Shown piece by piece: positions 40,047-48,902 of a stretch of 64,000 bases of DNA (position 1 is the stretch's first letter; every line of letters begins with the position of its first letter). The notes beneath the pieces were generated by a model, which saw only the letters and a program-made list of their open reading frames with translations, did no database searches and was not told the origin of the DNA. The DNA comes from Alkalihalobacillus sp. LMS6 (GTDB lineage Bacteria; Bacillota; Bacilli; Bacillales; Bacillaceae_D), in NCBI RefSeq assembly GCF_024362765.1, contig NZ_CP093302.1, positions 960,001 through 1,024,000 on the forward strand. Reading direction: 5' to 3'. A program made the translations under genes and the position numbers.

Positions 40047-40362
40047 ACGATTCTCCTGTACGTTGGATCAATTGATTTAACGTCGCCCAATCTTTTTTCT
40101 TCCGTATCAATTCTTTCTTTCCACTGTCTGTAATCGTGTAATATTTCCTGCGTGCGCCAGCTTCATTACTCCAATATGAAGAAACCCATAGCTTTTTTTC
40201 CATTCGCTTCAAAGCAGGATACAGTGTACCCTCACTCATTGAGTACGCTTCTTCACTTAATAACTTTAATTTTTTCGTCATCTCATAGCCGTATAAGTCT
40301 CGATCTTCAATTAGTGACAATAGTAGAAAATCAATACTTCCTTTCATCATTTCCTTATCCAT
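40036..40362 (-). CDS. PadR-family transcriptional regulator
   Basis: 108 residues, the small PadR type. The winged helix is seen in GSIDFLLLSLIEDRDLYGYEM (split here as GSIDFLLLSL and IEDRDLYGYEM) near 8-28, followed by EGTLYPALKRMEKKLWV near 40-56 and the wing ARRKYYTITDSGKKEL near 68-83. First gene of the operon with the HAAS-domain and secreted proteins. GGAG lies about 10 bases before the ATG. Repression of its own operon is likely; see the repeat at 40382-40413. Confidence 0.9.
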   Translation of the reverse strand: MDKEMMKGSIDFLLLSLIEDRDLYGYEMTKKLKLLSEEAYSMSEGTLYPALKRMEKKLWVSSYWSNEAGARRKYYTITDSGKKELIRKKKDWATLNQLIQRTGESYEL

Positions 40363-40381
40363 ATAGATCGATCTCCTTTTT

Positions 40382-40413
40382 TACATCGTAACACTAGGTG
40401 TAGATACATCGTA
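40382..40413 (-). promoter_or_regulatory. Putative PadR operator
   Basis: Direct repeats TACATCGTA (40382-40390 and 40405-40413) flank the small palindrome ACACTAGGTGT (40391-40401), 20 bases before padR. Binding is inferred from position and symmetry. Confidence 0.5.
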
Positions 40414-40532
40414 TTACAAGGGTATTAGAAATACAACTGAAAATTAAAAAAATGTGGGTTAAGGGAAGATCTTTCTTATAATTTGTCATTGACTGGGAAT
40501 GCTAACGGCATACTATTGAGGAGAGATGCTAC

Positions 40533-41633
40533 ATGCCTGCTATTCTATCTGTTGAAACCTCAGATTTGCCATATGAATTGCCTCAAGATCAAACAATGGA
40601 GTTTGCAAAAGAGCTGTTCTCAGAGAGTTTTAATGACATTGAGCGATTGTTAAAAGTGTTTGCAAATGGAGACATTCGTAAGCGGAATTTCTCAGAACCG
40701 ATGGAGTGGTTCAAAGATGAGCATACATTTGGCGATCGAAATGCACGTTATATTGAAAACGCGACTACGTATAGTGTCAAAGGAATTGAAGGTTGTTTAG
40801 CAAGTGACACGTTCTTAAAACGAACGATTCACCCAAGTGAAGTAGATGCTATTATCTTTGTATCAAGTACTGGGATGTCGACTCCTTCGTTAGATGCGCG
40901 TATTATGAATAAGCTCCCGTTTCGAGCAGATACGAAGAGAATTCCTTTATGGGGATTAGGATGCGCAGGAGGAGCAGCTGGTTTAAGTCGCGGCTATGAA
41001 TACTGCCTCGCTTATCCTGAATCGTCTGTTCTAGTTGTGTGTGTAGAGTTATGCGGGCTTACGTTTCAAAAAGACGATCATTCTAAAAGCAATCTCATTG
41101 GGACATCCTTATTCGCTGATGGTGTGGCGTGTGCGTTGCTGTCAGGCGATCAATCCGCATTAATCAAAGAGAGAAAACAACCGAACTATGTATCCATCCA
41201 ATCGTCTCAATCCACGCTAATGCCGGATTCGGAAGATGTAATGGGTTGGGATGTGCAGGACAATGGATTAAATGTCGTATTTTCAAGAAGCATTCCTTCA
41301 ATCGTTGCGAACTGGTTAGAACCGGTCGTGACAGCCTATTTGGAAAAAGAACAAGTTGCTTTAGAAGAGATTGATGCGTTTATTGCGCATCCAGGCGGAA
41401 AAAAAGTATTAGAAGCCTATGAAAAAGCGCTAAAATTTTCTTCAGAGAAAACGGATCTATCTCGACAAGTGTTACGGGAGCATGGCAATATGTCGTCGCC
41501 AACCGTTTTGTATGTGCTAAAAGCGTGTATGGAGGAAGCGCATCACCCTGGTGAAAAAGGGCTGATCGCGGCGCTAGGGCCAGGTTTTTGTTCAGAAATG
41601 CTTCTTGTTGAGTGGAAGGGTGAGCTAGCTTGA
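40533..41633 (+). CDS. bpsA: Type III polyketide synthase (alkylpyrone synthase, BpsA-like)
   Basis: Builds alkylpyrones from a fatty acyl starter and malonyl-CoA. 366 residues. The thiolase-fold catalytic triad is visible: Cys144 in WGLGCAGGAAG, His286 in IAHPGGKK and Asn319 in HGNMSSPTV. Length and the next gene match B. subtilis BpsA/BpsB. GAGAG lies before the ATG. It overlaps the methyltransferase gene by 4 bases, so they are co-translated. The product chain length cannot be read from the sequence. Confidence 0.92.
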   Translation: MPAILSVETSDLPYELPQDQTMEFAKELFSESFNDIERLLKVFANGDIRKRNFSEPMEWFKDEHTFGDRNARYIENATTYSVKGIEGCLASDTFLKRTIHPSEVDAIIFVSSTGMSTPSLDARIMNKLPFRADTKRIPLWGLGCAGGAAGLSRGYEYCLAYPESSVLVVCVELCGLTFQKDDHSKSNLIGTSLFADGVACALLSGDQSALIKERKQPNYVSIQSSQSTLMPDSEDVMGWDVQDNGLNVVFSRSIPSIVANWLEPVVTAYLEKEQVALEEIDAFIAHPGGKKVLEAYEKALKFSSEKTDLSRQVLREHGNMSSPTVLYVLKACMEEAHHPGEKGLIAALGPGFCSEMLLVEWKGELA

Positions 41634-42184
41634 TATGGGTGTATAGTCTTATTGGACTCATCATCGCTCAACGGCTTATTGAAGTCATCATTGCCAAACA
41701 CAATGAACGGTGGTTAAAAGGAATTGGCGGTGTGGAAGCAGGGAAAGACCATTATCCGTGGATGGTTGCCTTACATATCGGTTTTTTTATTAGCTTGTTA
41801 GTGGAAGTATCCATAAACGAACCAGTCTTTACAACGATTAGCGTCATCGCGTTCTTCGTTGTTGCTGTTGCGCAAGTAATTCGATTTTGGGCACTCACAT
41901 CACTTGGACGCTATTGGAATACAAAAATCATTGTGCTACCAGAGGCGCCAGTAGTGGAAAAAGGACCGTATCGCTACTTACGACATCCAAATTATACGGT
42001 TGTCATGCTGGAAATTGCGTTTATCCCGCTCCTTTTTCAAGCGTATTGGACAGCAATTGTGTTTACGCTCTTAAATGCGTGGATGCTCAGCGTTCGAATT
42101 CGTGTAGAGGAAGAAGCACTTCATGACGAAACAGATGATTATACGGAGCGTTTTGAGCGAAAAAAACGATTTTGGTTTGTATAA
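41630..42184 (+). CDS. bpsB: Isoprenylcysteine methyltransferase-like alkylpyrone methyltransferase (BpsB-like)
   Basis: 184 residues with 4-5 transmembrane helices and the ICMT signature GPYRYLRHPNYTVVMLEI near 113-130, with a C-terminal EEALHDETDDYTERF that matches the family. BpsB O-methylates the pyrones made by BpsA. The start is a TTG at 41630 overlapping the bpsA stop, with GGGTGAG 5 bases upstream. No terminator follows directly; the repeat element at 42194-42345 comes next. Confidence 0.9.
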   Translation: MIWVYSLIGLIIAQRLIEVIIAKHNERWLKGIGGVEAGKDHYPWMVALHIGFFISLLVEVSINEPVFTTISVIAFFVVAVAQVIRFWALTSLGRYWNTKIIVLPEAPVVEKGPYRYLRHPNYTVVMLEIAFIPLLFQAYWTAIVFTLLNAWMLSVRIRVEEEALHDETDDYTERFERKKRFWFV

Positions 42185-42193
42185 TTAGAGAGT

Positions 42194-42345
42194 TGAGTCA
42201 ATTTCATCACCCTTAGATCGTGTCATAAAAACGAACGATCCTTTTATTTGGCGAACGCTTTTACCACAATCACAAGCTTTTACTATTCCTTTATCAACGA
42301 TCGTTCGTTGCATTCTCCTTAAAAAGGAATGATAAAATTGACTCA
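42194..42345. mobile_element. MITE-like element with 16-bp terminal inverted repeats
   Basis: Ends TGAGTCAATTTCATCA (42194-42209) and TGATAAAATTGACTCA (42330-42345) are inverted repeats matching at 15 of 16 positions. A second, inner pair AACGAACGATC (42230-42240) and GATCGTTCGTT (42299-42309) is perfect. The 152 bases code for nothing and sit between convergent genes. No clear target duplication was found. Such a form fits a miniature inverted-repeat element or another structured repeat. Confidence 0.6.
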
Positions 42346-42346
42346 G

Positions 42347-42386
42347 TTAAAAAAGCTTCATGAGGGAATGTGCCCTCACGAAGCTT
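42347..42386 (-). terminator. Terminator of the YkvI-like gene
   Basis: Stem AAGCTTCATGAGGG (42353-42366) and CCCTCACGAAGCTT (42373-42386), with one mismatch-type pair, and an A run at left that is the T run in the gene direction. It lies 5 bases past the stop codon. Confidence 0.9.
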
Positions 42387-42390
42387 CTTC

Positions 42391-43443
42391 TTATGCTTTT
42401 GCAATTTTTAAGCGGAATGGAGCAATCACTAAAACGACAATGAGCAACATGCCTAAATAACCAAAGATCGGATAGAACAACGAGACAAGTTCAGTAAAAC
42501 CGACAAAGCTCGTTGCAAAACCGCCAAGTATGAACGCGACGACAAGAACGTTGAATTTCTTTGTTTTGGGTTCAAAAAAACGAGTGCCAAATGAAAAGAA
42601 CATGCTAATGGCGGAACTGTAAATCATTAAAAACAAGATGATCGAGTAAAATATGCCTAGTGAGCCGGAGATGGAATTCGCTAAACCGAGAAACGGCATT
42701 TCAAGTCCAGCAACAATATCCATGCTTGCAAAAAGGGTGAAATGACAAATAATGACTAATACGCCGACGGTTAAACCGCCAATAAGTCCACCTAACGATG
42801 CTCGTTTTGAACTCGACTCATCTCCACCCATTACGATGGCCATCGGTGCACACGTAGCAACAGCTAATGCGACGTAGTTTATAGCAGACACGAACCAGTG
42901 ACTTGTAGAGGAAGGTTGTTCTAGAGCAATCGTCTCCATTTCTGCAAAACTCGTATCCATTGTAAATAGGCTATAGCCAAATAAAAATAAGACAAATAGG
43001 ATTAACAGTGGGGTTATTGCAGCAATAACTTTCACCACTCGATCGACATTTGATAAAACAGTAATCGTAACAAGTACAGTCATTAAAATCGTTCCAAACA
43101 GTTCTGGCATGCCAAATTGTTGGTGAAAAATTGCGCCTGATCCGGCAATCATGACGACTCCAATCCCAACTAAAATGGCAATTAATATGTAATCAATAAT
43201 GGTGCCAATAACTTTTCCGCTTATACGGTGAATCACGTCTTGGTGTGATTCGGCTTTTGTTCGACTTCCTAATCGTAGCAAGAGTAACCCCATATAGCCA
43301 AAGATTACGATAGAGACAATTCCCCCTAAAGTACCTAAATGGCCAAAACTTGCGAAATACTGAGATAATTCTTGTCCAGAAGCAAAACCTGCTCCGACTA
43401 GGACGCCAACAAAAGCGGATGCAATTTTAAAAACACTTTTCAT
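42391..43443 (-). CDS. YkvI-family multi-pass membrane protein
   Basis: 350 residues with about ten transmembrane helices. The start MKSVFKIASAFVGVLVGAGF and the glycine-rich first helix (GAGFASGQE) recall LeuT-fold transporters and match the YkvI family of Bacillus. Substrate is not known. The frame runs 114 bases upstream, but AAAGGAAG lies 7 bases before this ATG. A perfect terminator follows. Single gene. Confidence 0.85.
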   Translation of the reverse strand: MKSVFKIASAFVGVLVGAGFASGQELSQYFASFGHLGTLGGIVSIVIFGYMGLLLLRLGSRTKAESHQDVIHRISGKVIGTIIDYILIAILVGIGVVMIAGSGAIFHQQFGMPELFGTILMTVLVTITVLSNVDRVVKVIAAITPLLILFVLFLFGYSLFTMDTSFAEMETIALEQPSSTSHWFVSAINYVALAVATCAPMAIVMGGDESSSKRASLGGLIGGLTVGVLVIICHFTLFASMDIVAGLEMPFLGLANSISGSLGIFYSIILFLMIYSSAISMFFSFGTRFFEPKTKKFNVLVVAFILGGFATSFVGFTELVSLFYPIFGYLGMLLIVVLVIAPFRLKIAKA

Positions 43444-43745
43444 AGCGTCTTCCTTTCTCTGCTGTGATAGGACTTTATTCCCGTAATACAAATGTTTGAA
43501 ACAAGAGAAGGATTGGATGGATGAAATAATGTCTGAGCATTGAAGAAGGGTGTCCAAATTTTTCTCTCATGTCTTACTCATTCGCGCTGATGGCGACTCT
43601 CTTCAGTTTAGACAGACCTACTTAAATGATAAAAGCGGTGTATCGTGATTTTACACAGAGATGTGGACTTGACTGTGATCTCCCATGCTCCGAAACCACT
43701 TATGTTACACTAAAGGGAAGTAAAGAACTAAAGGTAGGGGTACAC
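43444..43745. other. Gap between divergent genes
   Basis: About 300 bases holding the start regions of the YkvI-like gene (minus) and the NETI gene (plus). No terminator, RNA or well-spaced promoter pair could be assigned. TTGACT (43669-43674) and TACACT (43706-43711) are too far apart to form one promoter. Confidence 0.4.
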
Positions 43746-43952
43746 ATGAAGCCAAAAAAACAACGGTTTGAAGTACAAGAAGGAGAAACGATTGATGCGT
43801 GTTTACAAAGGATGCATCAATTAGGCTATATGCCGACAAAACGAATGGAAAAGCCTGTTTTTGCAGAAGACAAACAGAAAGAGCCTGTGTGGATTAAACA
43901 ACAAATTATGTTTGAAGGAATTCTTGCAGAAAATGAAAATAAAAATACGTAA
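43746..43952 (+). CDS. NETI-motif protein (YebG-like)
   Basis: 68 residues, with the motif EGETIDACLQRMHQLGY near 15-31 that defines the small NETI family of Bacillus (YebG). It binds no known ligand and has no assigned role. In B. subtilis the gene lies directly upstream of the pur operon, as here. AGGTAGGGG precedes the ATG by 5 bases; the frame is open for 120 bases upstream but without a ribosome site there. A terminator follows, so it is a unit apart from pur. Confidence 0.85.
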   Translation: MKPKKQRFEVQEGETIDACLQRMHQLGYMPTKRMEKPVFAEDKQKEPVWIKQQIMFEGILAENENKNT

Positions 43953-43959
43953 GATCAAT

Positions 43960-43996
43960 AAACCCCATTGCACGAATGTGCAGTGGGGTTTGTTTT
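43960..43996. terminator. Terminator between the NETI and CPBP-like genes
   Basis: Stem AAACCCCATTGCAC (43960-43973) and GTGCAGTGGGGTTT (43978-43991), one G-U type pair, loop GAAT, then T residues. Confidence 0.92.
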
Positions 43997-44006
43997 ACGT
44001 AACGGA

Positions 44007-44741
44007 TCAGTGTTCATGTTTCACGAAAGAACGATAAAAATATTCAGGAAACACACTGTTTGCAAGCATCGTCAGGCCGTTAAGAAACAGAAGCAGCGAA
44101 AAGTAAACAACAAGCATAGGAAAGCTTGGAAGAAGAACTGTTAATAAGTAAAGTAGAAGACCATTTAAAATGATTGGCGGAATGAGCGACTTTGTTAATG
44201 AGATAAACAAAGTACTTGGAGCAGCGATAAACAGAAAATATAGAATGAAGGGAAGTAGATGTGCATCATCTAACCCGAAAAAAACAAGCAAAAGAGGTGT
44301 CGTCCAACAAGCCATGAGTATGCCAGTCGTTAATGACGAAAGCCAAAAAGATTTCAGCTCAAGCTCTTTTTGAAAAAAGCCACGCCAGCCAACTTCTAAA
44401 AAAAATGAAATGCCTACTAATAAGAACCACCATGAGTGAAACGTAAACCATTCAATTGGGTAAGAGAAGATAAACGTGACCGCAAACAAAATCGGTATGA
44501 TCACACTCAGCAACCACCAGCTATTTGGTTTTGCCTTCAAGAAAACGGATTGTACGAGTGAGCGATTCGTTGTTGATTCATGAACAATATAAGCAGCAGC
44601 GACTGGAGCTAGACAGGCAAAAAATAAAAAGTATGGAGAGGGAAGATCAGGTCTAGCCAGTAATAGTGCCGCCATACTCCAAGCCAATCCAAACGTTATA
44701 AAAAGAAACGAACGTTTAATTCGTTGATCAAAGGAACGCAC
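44007..44741 (-). CDS. CPBP/CAAX-protease-like membrane protein with altered motif
   Basis: 244 residues with about eight transmembrane helices. The motif LEVGWRGFFQKEL near 130 recalls the EExxxRG motif of CPBP (Abi/CAAX) intramembrane proteases, but the second Glu is Val here. A later His motif is not clear. It may be a non-catalytic member. The start is GTG at 44741 because AGGAGG lies 7 bases before it; the frame extends 24 bases further to an ATG with no ribosome site. It converges on the NETI gene. Confidence 0.65.
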   Translation of the reverse strand: MRSFDQRIKRSFLFITFGLAWSMAALLLARPDLPSPYFLFFACLAPVAAAYIVHESTTNRSLVQSVFLKAKPNSWWLLSVIIPILFAVTFIFSYPIEWFTFHSWWFLLVGISFFLEVGWRGFFQKELELKSFWLSSLTTGILMACWTTPLLLVFFGLDDAHLLPFILYFLFIAAPSTLFISLTKSLIPPIILNGLLLYLLTVLLPSFPMLVVYFSLLLFLNGLTMLANSVFPEYFYRSFVKHEH

Positions 44742-44819
44742 AGCGCTTCCTCCTATCTTGGGCATTTACCATAGCTTATGCGAAAATGGAAAGAAAGTGA
44801 GTCTTTAAGGACTTATCTT

Positions 44820-44866
44820 AAAAAACGAACGTTCCAGAAAGACAATTGTATAAATGTTCGACTATG
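44820..44866 (+). promoter_or_regulatory. Likely PurR boxes of the pur operon
   Basis: Two inverted copies of the PurBox core: CGAAC (44826-44830, in AAAAACGAACGTT) and GTTCG (44856-44860, in AAATGTTCGACTAT). They lie just upstream of the -35 box. The B. subtilis PurBox has the same core (CCGAAC with AT-rich flanks) in inverted pairs. The spacing here seems a few bases wider than in B. subtilis. Confidence 0.65.
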
Positions 44867-44868
44867 TG

Positions 44869-44897
44869 TTGACAATAGATGGTTTCCTGCGTAAACT
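44869..44897 (+). promoter_or_regulatory. Sigma-A promoter of the pur operon
   Basis: TTGACA (44869-44874) and TAAACT (44892-44897), 17 bases apart, 34 bases before the riboswitch aptamer. Confidence 0.85.
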
Positions 44898-44930
44898 GAA
44901 AGTGCGAATTGGAACGAAAACGAATATATC

Positions 44931-45001
44931 CCCTCATATAATCTCAGGAATATGGCCTGAACGTCTCTACCTAACGACCGTAAATTGTTAGACTATGAGG
45001 A
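44931..45001 (+). promoter_or_regulatory. Guanine-class purine riboswitch aptamer
   Basis: P1 is CCTCATA (44932-44938) with TATGAGG (44994-45000). Conserved junction bases are seen: ATAATCTCAGGAATATGGCCTG forms J1/2, P2 and J2/3, and CTACCTAACGACCGTAAATTG forms P3 (named here in two parts for length). The final junction GACTATG has C at the specificity position, as in guanine/hypoxanthine riboswitches; adenine types have T. It lies in the pur leader as in B. subtilis purE. Confidence 0.95.
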
Positions 45002-45055
45002 AAGACAAAGCGGGTAACCGGCTTTCACGACACAGTAGTCGTCTTTTCTCTTTTC
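45001..45055 (+). terminator. Riboswitch expression platform (terminator/antiterminator)
   Basis: GAGGAAAGAC (44997-45006, overlapping the 3' P1 strand) can pair with GTCTTTTCTC (45041-45050) as an antiterminator. With ligand, P1 forms and ACGAC (45027-45031) can pair with GTCGT (45038-45042) ahead of a T-rich tract. The switching model is inferred from these pairings. Confidence 0.65.
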
Positions 45056-45116
45056 TAAAAAGATGAATGACATGCTGTGTTTTTATGTTTGAATTAAATG
45101 AAATCGGAGGATCGCC

Positions 45117-45608
45117 ATGAATCAACCACGTATTGGCATTATTATGGGAAGTACGTCAGATTGGCCAACAATGAAGCATGCGTGTGATGTGTTAGATGAA
45201 TTGGAAGTTCCATATGAGAAAGATGTCATTTCTGCTCATCGAACGCCAGATCTTATGTTTGAGTATGCGGAGCGTGCTCAAGCTAGAGGGTTAACTGTCA
45301 TTATTGCGGGAGCTGGTGGCGCGGCTCATTTGCCAGGAATGGTGGCAGCGAAAACAATTTTGCCTGTTATCGGTGTGCCTATTCAATCAAAAGCGTTAAA
45401 TGGTCTTGATTCGCTGTTATCGATTGTGCAAATGCCAGGTGGCGTTCCGGTTGCAACAGTGGCGATCGGCCAAGCAGGCGCTACAAATGCTGGATTATTG
45501 GCAGCGCAAATGATTGGAGTGGAAGACCAAGCTCTTCAACAACGCTTGTTGGATAGACGAAAAAAAATGGAGCAGCATGTCATGGATCATCGAGGTGATC
45601 TTCAGTGA
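45117..45608 (+). CDS. purE: N5-carboxyaminoimidazole ribonucleotide mutase
   Basis: Moves the carboxyl group of N5-CAIR to give CAIR in IMP synthesis. 163 residues. The fold motif [13 protein letters not shown] (near 7-19), the catalytic His in SAHRTPD (near 43) and [12 protein letters not shown] (near 63-74) are present. CGGAGG lies before the ATG. First gene of the pur operon after the riboswitch; overlaps purK by 4 bases. Confidence 0.97.
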   Translation: MNQPRIGIIMGSTSDWPTMKHACDVLDELEVPYEKDVISAHRTPDLMFEYAERAQARGLTVIIAGAGGAAHLPGMVAAKTILPVIGVPIQSKALNGLDSLLSIVQMPGGVPVATVAIGQAGATNAGLLAAQMIGVEDQALQQRLLDRRKKMEQHVMDHRGDLQ

Positions 45609-46750
45609 ATATCGTCAAGCCTGGAAGTACGATTGGCATTATTGGTGGTGGGCAGTTAGGGAGAATGATGGCTCTTTCCGCAAAAGCGATGGGGTATCGC
45701 ATTGCGGTTCTAGACCCAACTCCAGATGCACCATGTGGGCAAGTGGCTGATCAAGTCATCACAGCCCCGTACGATGACTATGAAGCATGTAAACAACTTG
45801 CATTAATGAGCGATGTGCTTACATATGAGTTTGAAAATATTGATGAACGCGCCGCTGCTCAACTTTCTGAAATGAGTGATTTTCCACAAGGATACGAAGT
45901 GCTTGCGACGACACAGCATCGATTAAAAGAAAAGCAAGCGCTGGAACAGCTTAGTATACCCGTTGCCCCTTTTGCACCGATTTCTAAGCTAGCAGACATT
46001 GCAAATGCGATTGTCGTAACAGGGTTACCAGCTATTTTGAAAACGTGTCGAGGAGGATATGACGGAAAAGGTCAAGCGGTGGTAAAAACCACTGAAGACG
46101 TTGAGGCATCTTGTAAAGCGTTACTTAACCACGGGGAACTCGTATTAGAGAGGCTTATTCCATTTGAATGTGAAATTTCCGTTCTTGCAACAAAATCTCG
46201 TCACGGCGACGTAGAAATTTTTCCAGTTGCTGAAAATGAACACAAAGAAAGCGTGTTACATCGTACGATTGTGCCTGCGCGTATAGATACATCCATCGAA
46301 GAAGAAGCGAAACGGATAGCGTTGCGCATTGTGGAAGGACTTAACGTGGTCGGAACATTAGCCGTTGAAATGTTTGTGACAAAAGAGGGGACAATACTTG
46401 TAAATGAACTTGCCCCTAGACCACACAATTCAGGGCATTATACAATAGAGGCTTGTAAGGTCTCTCAATTTGAGCAACATATTCGAGCTGTATGTGGCTT
46501 GCCTTTACGCAAACCAACGCTTTTATCGCCTTGTGTAATGGAAAACGTGCTTGGTGAGCAGGTGTCGCCTTTAATGGAACGTTTAGATGAACTTCAACAG
46601 GTATCGCTTCATCTCTACGGAAAAAAGGAAGCAAAAGAGAAGCGGAAAATGGGTCACCTAACTGTACTTGAACAAGATACAGCAACATGCATACAAGCCC
46701 TTGATGCGTTTTGGGAGAAAAAAACGAAAGTCTTGGAGGAAATGGAATGA
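45605..46750 (+). CDS. purK: N5-carboxyaminoimidazole ribonucleotide synthase
   Basis: ATP- and bicarbonate-dependent carboxylation of AIR to N5-CAIR. 381 residues, ATP-grasp fold with [15 protein letters not shown] near 12-26, [14 protein letters not shown] near 143-156, and [17 protein letters not shown] near 267-283. GTG start overlapping the purE stop, with the ribosome site inside purE. Its stop overlaps the purB start (ATGA). Confidence 0.96.
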   Translation: MNIVKPGSTIGIIGGGQLGRMMALSAKAMGYRIAVLDPTPDAPCGQVADQVITAPYDDYEACKQLALMSDVLTYEFENIDERAAAQLSEMSDFPQGYEVLATTQHRLKEKQALEQLSIPVAPFAPISKLADIANAIVVTGLPAILKTCRGGYDGKGQAVVKTTEDVEASCKALLNHGELVLERLIPFECEISVLATKSRHGDVEIFPVAENEHKESVLHRTIVPARIDTSIEEEAKRIALRIVEGLNVVGTLAVEMFVTKEGTILVNELAPRPHNSGHYTIEACKVSQFEQHIRAVCGLPLRKPTLLSPCVMENVLGEQVSPLMERLDELQQVSLHLYGKKEAKEKRKMGHLTVLEQDTATCIQALDAFWEKKTKVLEEME

Positions 46751-48045
46751 TTGAACGTTATACGCGTCCTGAAATGGGAGCGATTTGGACCGATGAAAAC
46801 CGCTATCAAGCGTGGCTAGAAGTAGAAATTGTCGCATGTGAAGCATGGGCAGAACTTGGCGAAATTCCTGAAGAAGATGTAAAGAAAATTCGTGAGAACG
46901 CCAGCTTCGATGTGAATCGAATTTTGGAAATCGAAGAGGAAACCCGCCACGATGTAGTCGCATTTACACGAGCGGTTTCTGAAACATTAGGAGAAGAACG
47001 TAAGTGGGTGCACTACGGTTTAACGTCTACAGATGTAGTGGATACGGCACTCTCGTACTTACTTAAACAAGCGAACGATCTTCTAGCAGCTGACCTTAAT
47101 CGATTCTTAGAAGTGATTAAGCAAAAAGCTGTTGAACATAAATTTACCATTATGATGGGACGTACTCATGGGGTTCATGCAGAACCAACGACGTTTGGTT
47201 TGAAACTGGCGTTATGGTATGAAGAAATGAAGCGTAACATTGAACGTTTTGAACACGCTGCTGAAGGGGTTCGTTTCGGAAAACTATCTGGAGCAGTTGG
47301 AACGTATGCAAACATCGATCCGCGCGTTGAAGAAATTGTCTGTGCCAAGCTTGGGTTAAATCCAGCCCCTATTTCTACACAAACTTTACAGCGTGATCGC
47401 CATGCGGAGTATATGGCAAGTTTGGCACTTATTGCGACATCGGTTGAAAAGTTCGCCGTTGAAATTCGTGGCTTGCAAAAAAGTGAACTAAGAGAAGTAG
47501 AAGAATTTTTTGCAAAAGGTCAAAAAGGGTCATCGGCAATGCCGCACAAACGGAATCCTATTGGTTCAGAAAATATGACAGGCTTGGCTCGACTTGTGCG
47601 CGGATATATGAACACGGCTTATGACAATGTGGTGTTATGGCATGAGCGTGACATCTCTCATTCATCAGCAGAGCGCGTTATATTACCTGATGCAACGATT
47701 ACTGTGAACTATATGTTAAATCGCTTCAGTAACATTGTGAAAAATTTGACCGTGTTCCCAGAGAATATGAAGCGCAACATGACGCGCACGTACGGATTAA
47801 TTTATTCACAGCGCGTGTTGCTTAGCTTGATTGATAAAGGCATGGTCCGTGAAGAAGCCTATGACTTGGTGCAACCAAAAGCGACACAAGCGTGGGAAGA
47901 AGGTATTCAGTTCCGTGAGTTAATTGAGAAAGAGCCGAAAATTACAGCGGTCCTTTCGAATGAAGAGCTGGATGAGTGCTTTAACTACGAGCACCATATG
48001 AAGCATGTGGATACGATCTTTAATCGCTTAGGAATAAACGAGTAA
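46747..48045 (+). CDS. purB: Adenylosuccinate lyase
   Basis: Cleaves fumarate from SAICAR and from adenylosuccinate. 432 residues of the fumarase/aspartase superfamily; [14 protein letters not shown] near 137-150 and the signature loop [15 protein letters not shown] with the catalytic Ser near 262 are visible. The start is the ATG that overlaps the purK stop (46747), with TTGGAGG upstream; an earlier in-frame codon lies inside purK. Third gene of the operon. Confidence 0.97.
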   Translation: MIERYTRPEMGAIWTDENRYQAWLEVEIVACEAWAELGEIPEEDVKKIRENASFDVNRILEIEEETRHDVVAFTRAVSETLGEERKWVHYGLTSTDVVDTALSYLLKQANDLLAADLNRFLEVIKQKAVEHKFTIMMGRTHGVHAEPTTFGLKLALWYEEMKRNIERFEHAAEGVRFGKLSGAVGTYANIDPRVEEIVCAKLGLNPAPISTQTLQRDRHAEYMASLALIATSVEKFAVEIRGLQKSELREVEEFFAKGQKGSSAMPHKRNPIGSENMTGLARLVRGYMNTAYDNVVLWHERDISHSSAERVILPDATITVNYMLNRFSNIVKNLTVFPENMKRNMTRTYGLIYSQRVLLSLIDKGMVREEAYDLVQPKATQAWEEGIQFRELIEKEPKITAVLSNEELDECFNYEHHMKHVDTIFNRLGINE

Positions 48046-48069
48046 ATTTTCTTAACGAAGGGCTGATGC

Positions 48070-48804
48070 ATGGTGAAAAAACAAGACTTGCTCTATGAAG
48101 GAAAAGCAAAACGAATCTATCAGACGGAAGAAGCAGACACACTGTGGATTGAATATAAAGATGAAGCGACTGCTTTTAACGGTGAAAAGAAAGAAACGCT
48201 GGTCGGGAAGGCGAAGTTAAACAACGAAATTTCTGCGCAGATCTTTATGCGTCTTGCTGATAAGGGGATTCCGTCCCATTTTATACGGAGATTATCTGAC
48301 ACAGAGCAATTAGTAAAACCAGTAGCAATCATTCCTCTTGAAGTGGTCGTTCGAAATGTTGTTGCTGGCAGCATGTCGAAGCGGCTTGGTATTGAGGAAG
48401 GAACGGCCCTTCAAAGACCGATTGTAGAATTTTATTATAAAGATGATGCCCTCGGTGATCCTTTGATCACTGAGGACCACATCGGTCTATTGAATGCGGC
48501 AAGCCTTGAGGAAGTGGATCGATTAAAACGGATGTCATTAGAAGCGAACGAGCAATTGATTGAATTGTTTGACGGGATTAACGTTCGTTTAATCGATTTT
48601 AAACTAGAGTTTGGTCGAACTGACGACGGAATGATTCTTTTGGCAGACGAAATATCACCTGATACATGTCGTTTATGGGATAAAGACTCCGATCTACGCT
48701 TTGACAAAGATCTGTTTAGACGGAATATTGGTAATCTTCAAGAAGGTTATCAAGAGATTTTAACTCGATTATTAACGTTGTCGTCTAATGATGAACGTTT
48801 TTAG
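48070..48804 (+). CDS. purC: SAICAR synthase
   Basis: Joins aspartate to CAIR using ATP. 244 residues, the compact bacterial type. Motifs are LLYEGKAKRIYQ near 6-17 and VVRNVVAGSMSKR near 93-105 (PurC signature), with LIDFKLEFGR near 175 and DEISPDTCRLWD near 192. It follows purB by 24 bases and is separated from purS by 98 bases, the widest internal gap of the operon. Confidence 0.97.
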   Translation: MVKKQDLLYEGKAKRIYQTEEADTLWIEYKDEATAFNGEKKETLVGKAKLNNEISAQIFMRLADKGIPSHFIRRLSDTEQLVKPVAIIPLEVVVRNVVAGSMSKRLGIEEGTALQRPIVEFYYKDDALGDPLITEDHIGLLNAASLEEVDRLKRMSLEANEQLIELFDGINVRLIDFKLEFGRTDDGMILLADEISPDTCRLWDKDSDLRFDKDLFRRNIGNLQEGYQEILTRLLTLSSNDERF

Positions 48805-48902
48805 AGTTCGTTTAAATGAAAAACAGAAATGAAGAAAGCTACTAAAAGAATCACCTTAATTCTAAGTGAACGATCTACTATTCTATTAACGGGGGTTACG
48901 TC

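Noticed and set aside
43669-43711. TTGACT and TACACT as a promoter for the NETI gene
   Set aside because: The spacer of 31 bases is far too long.
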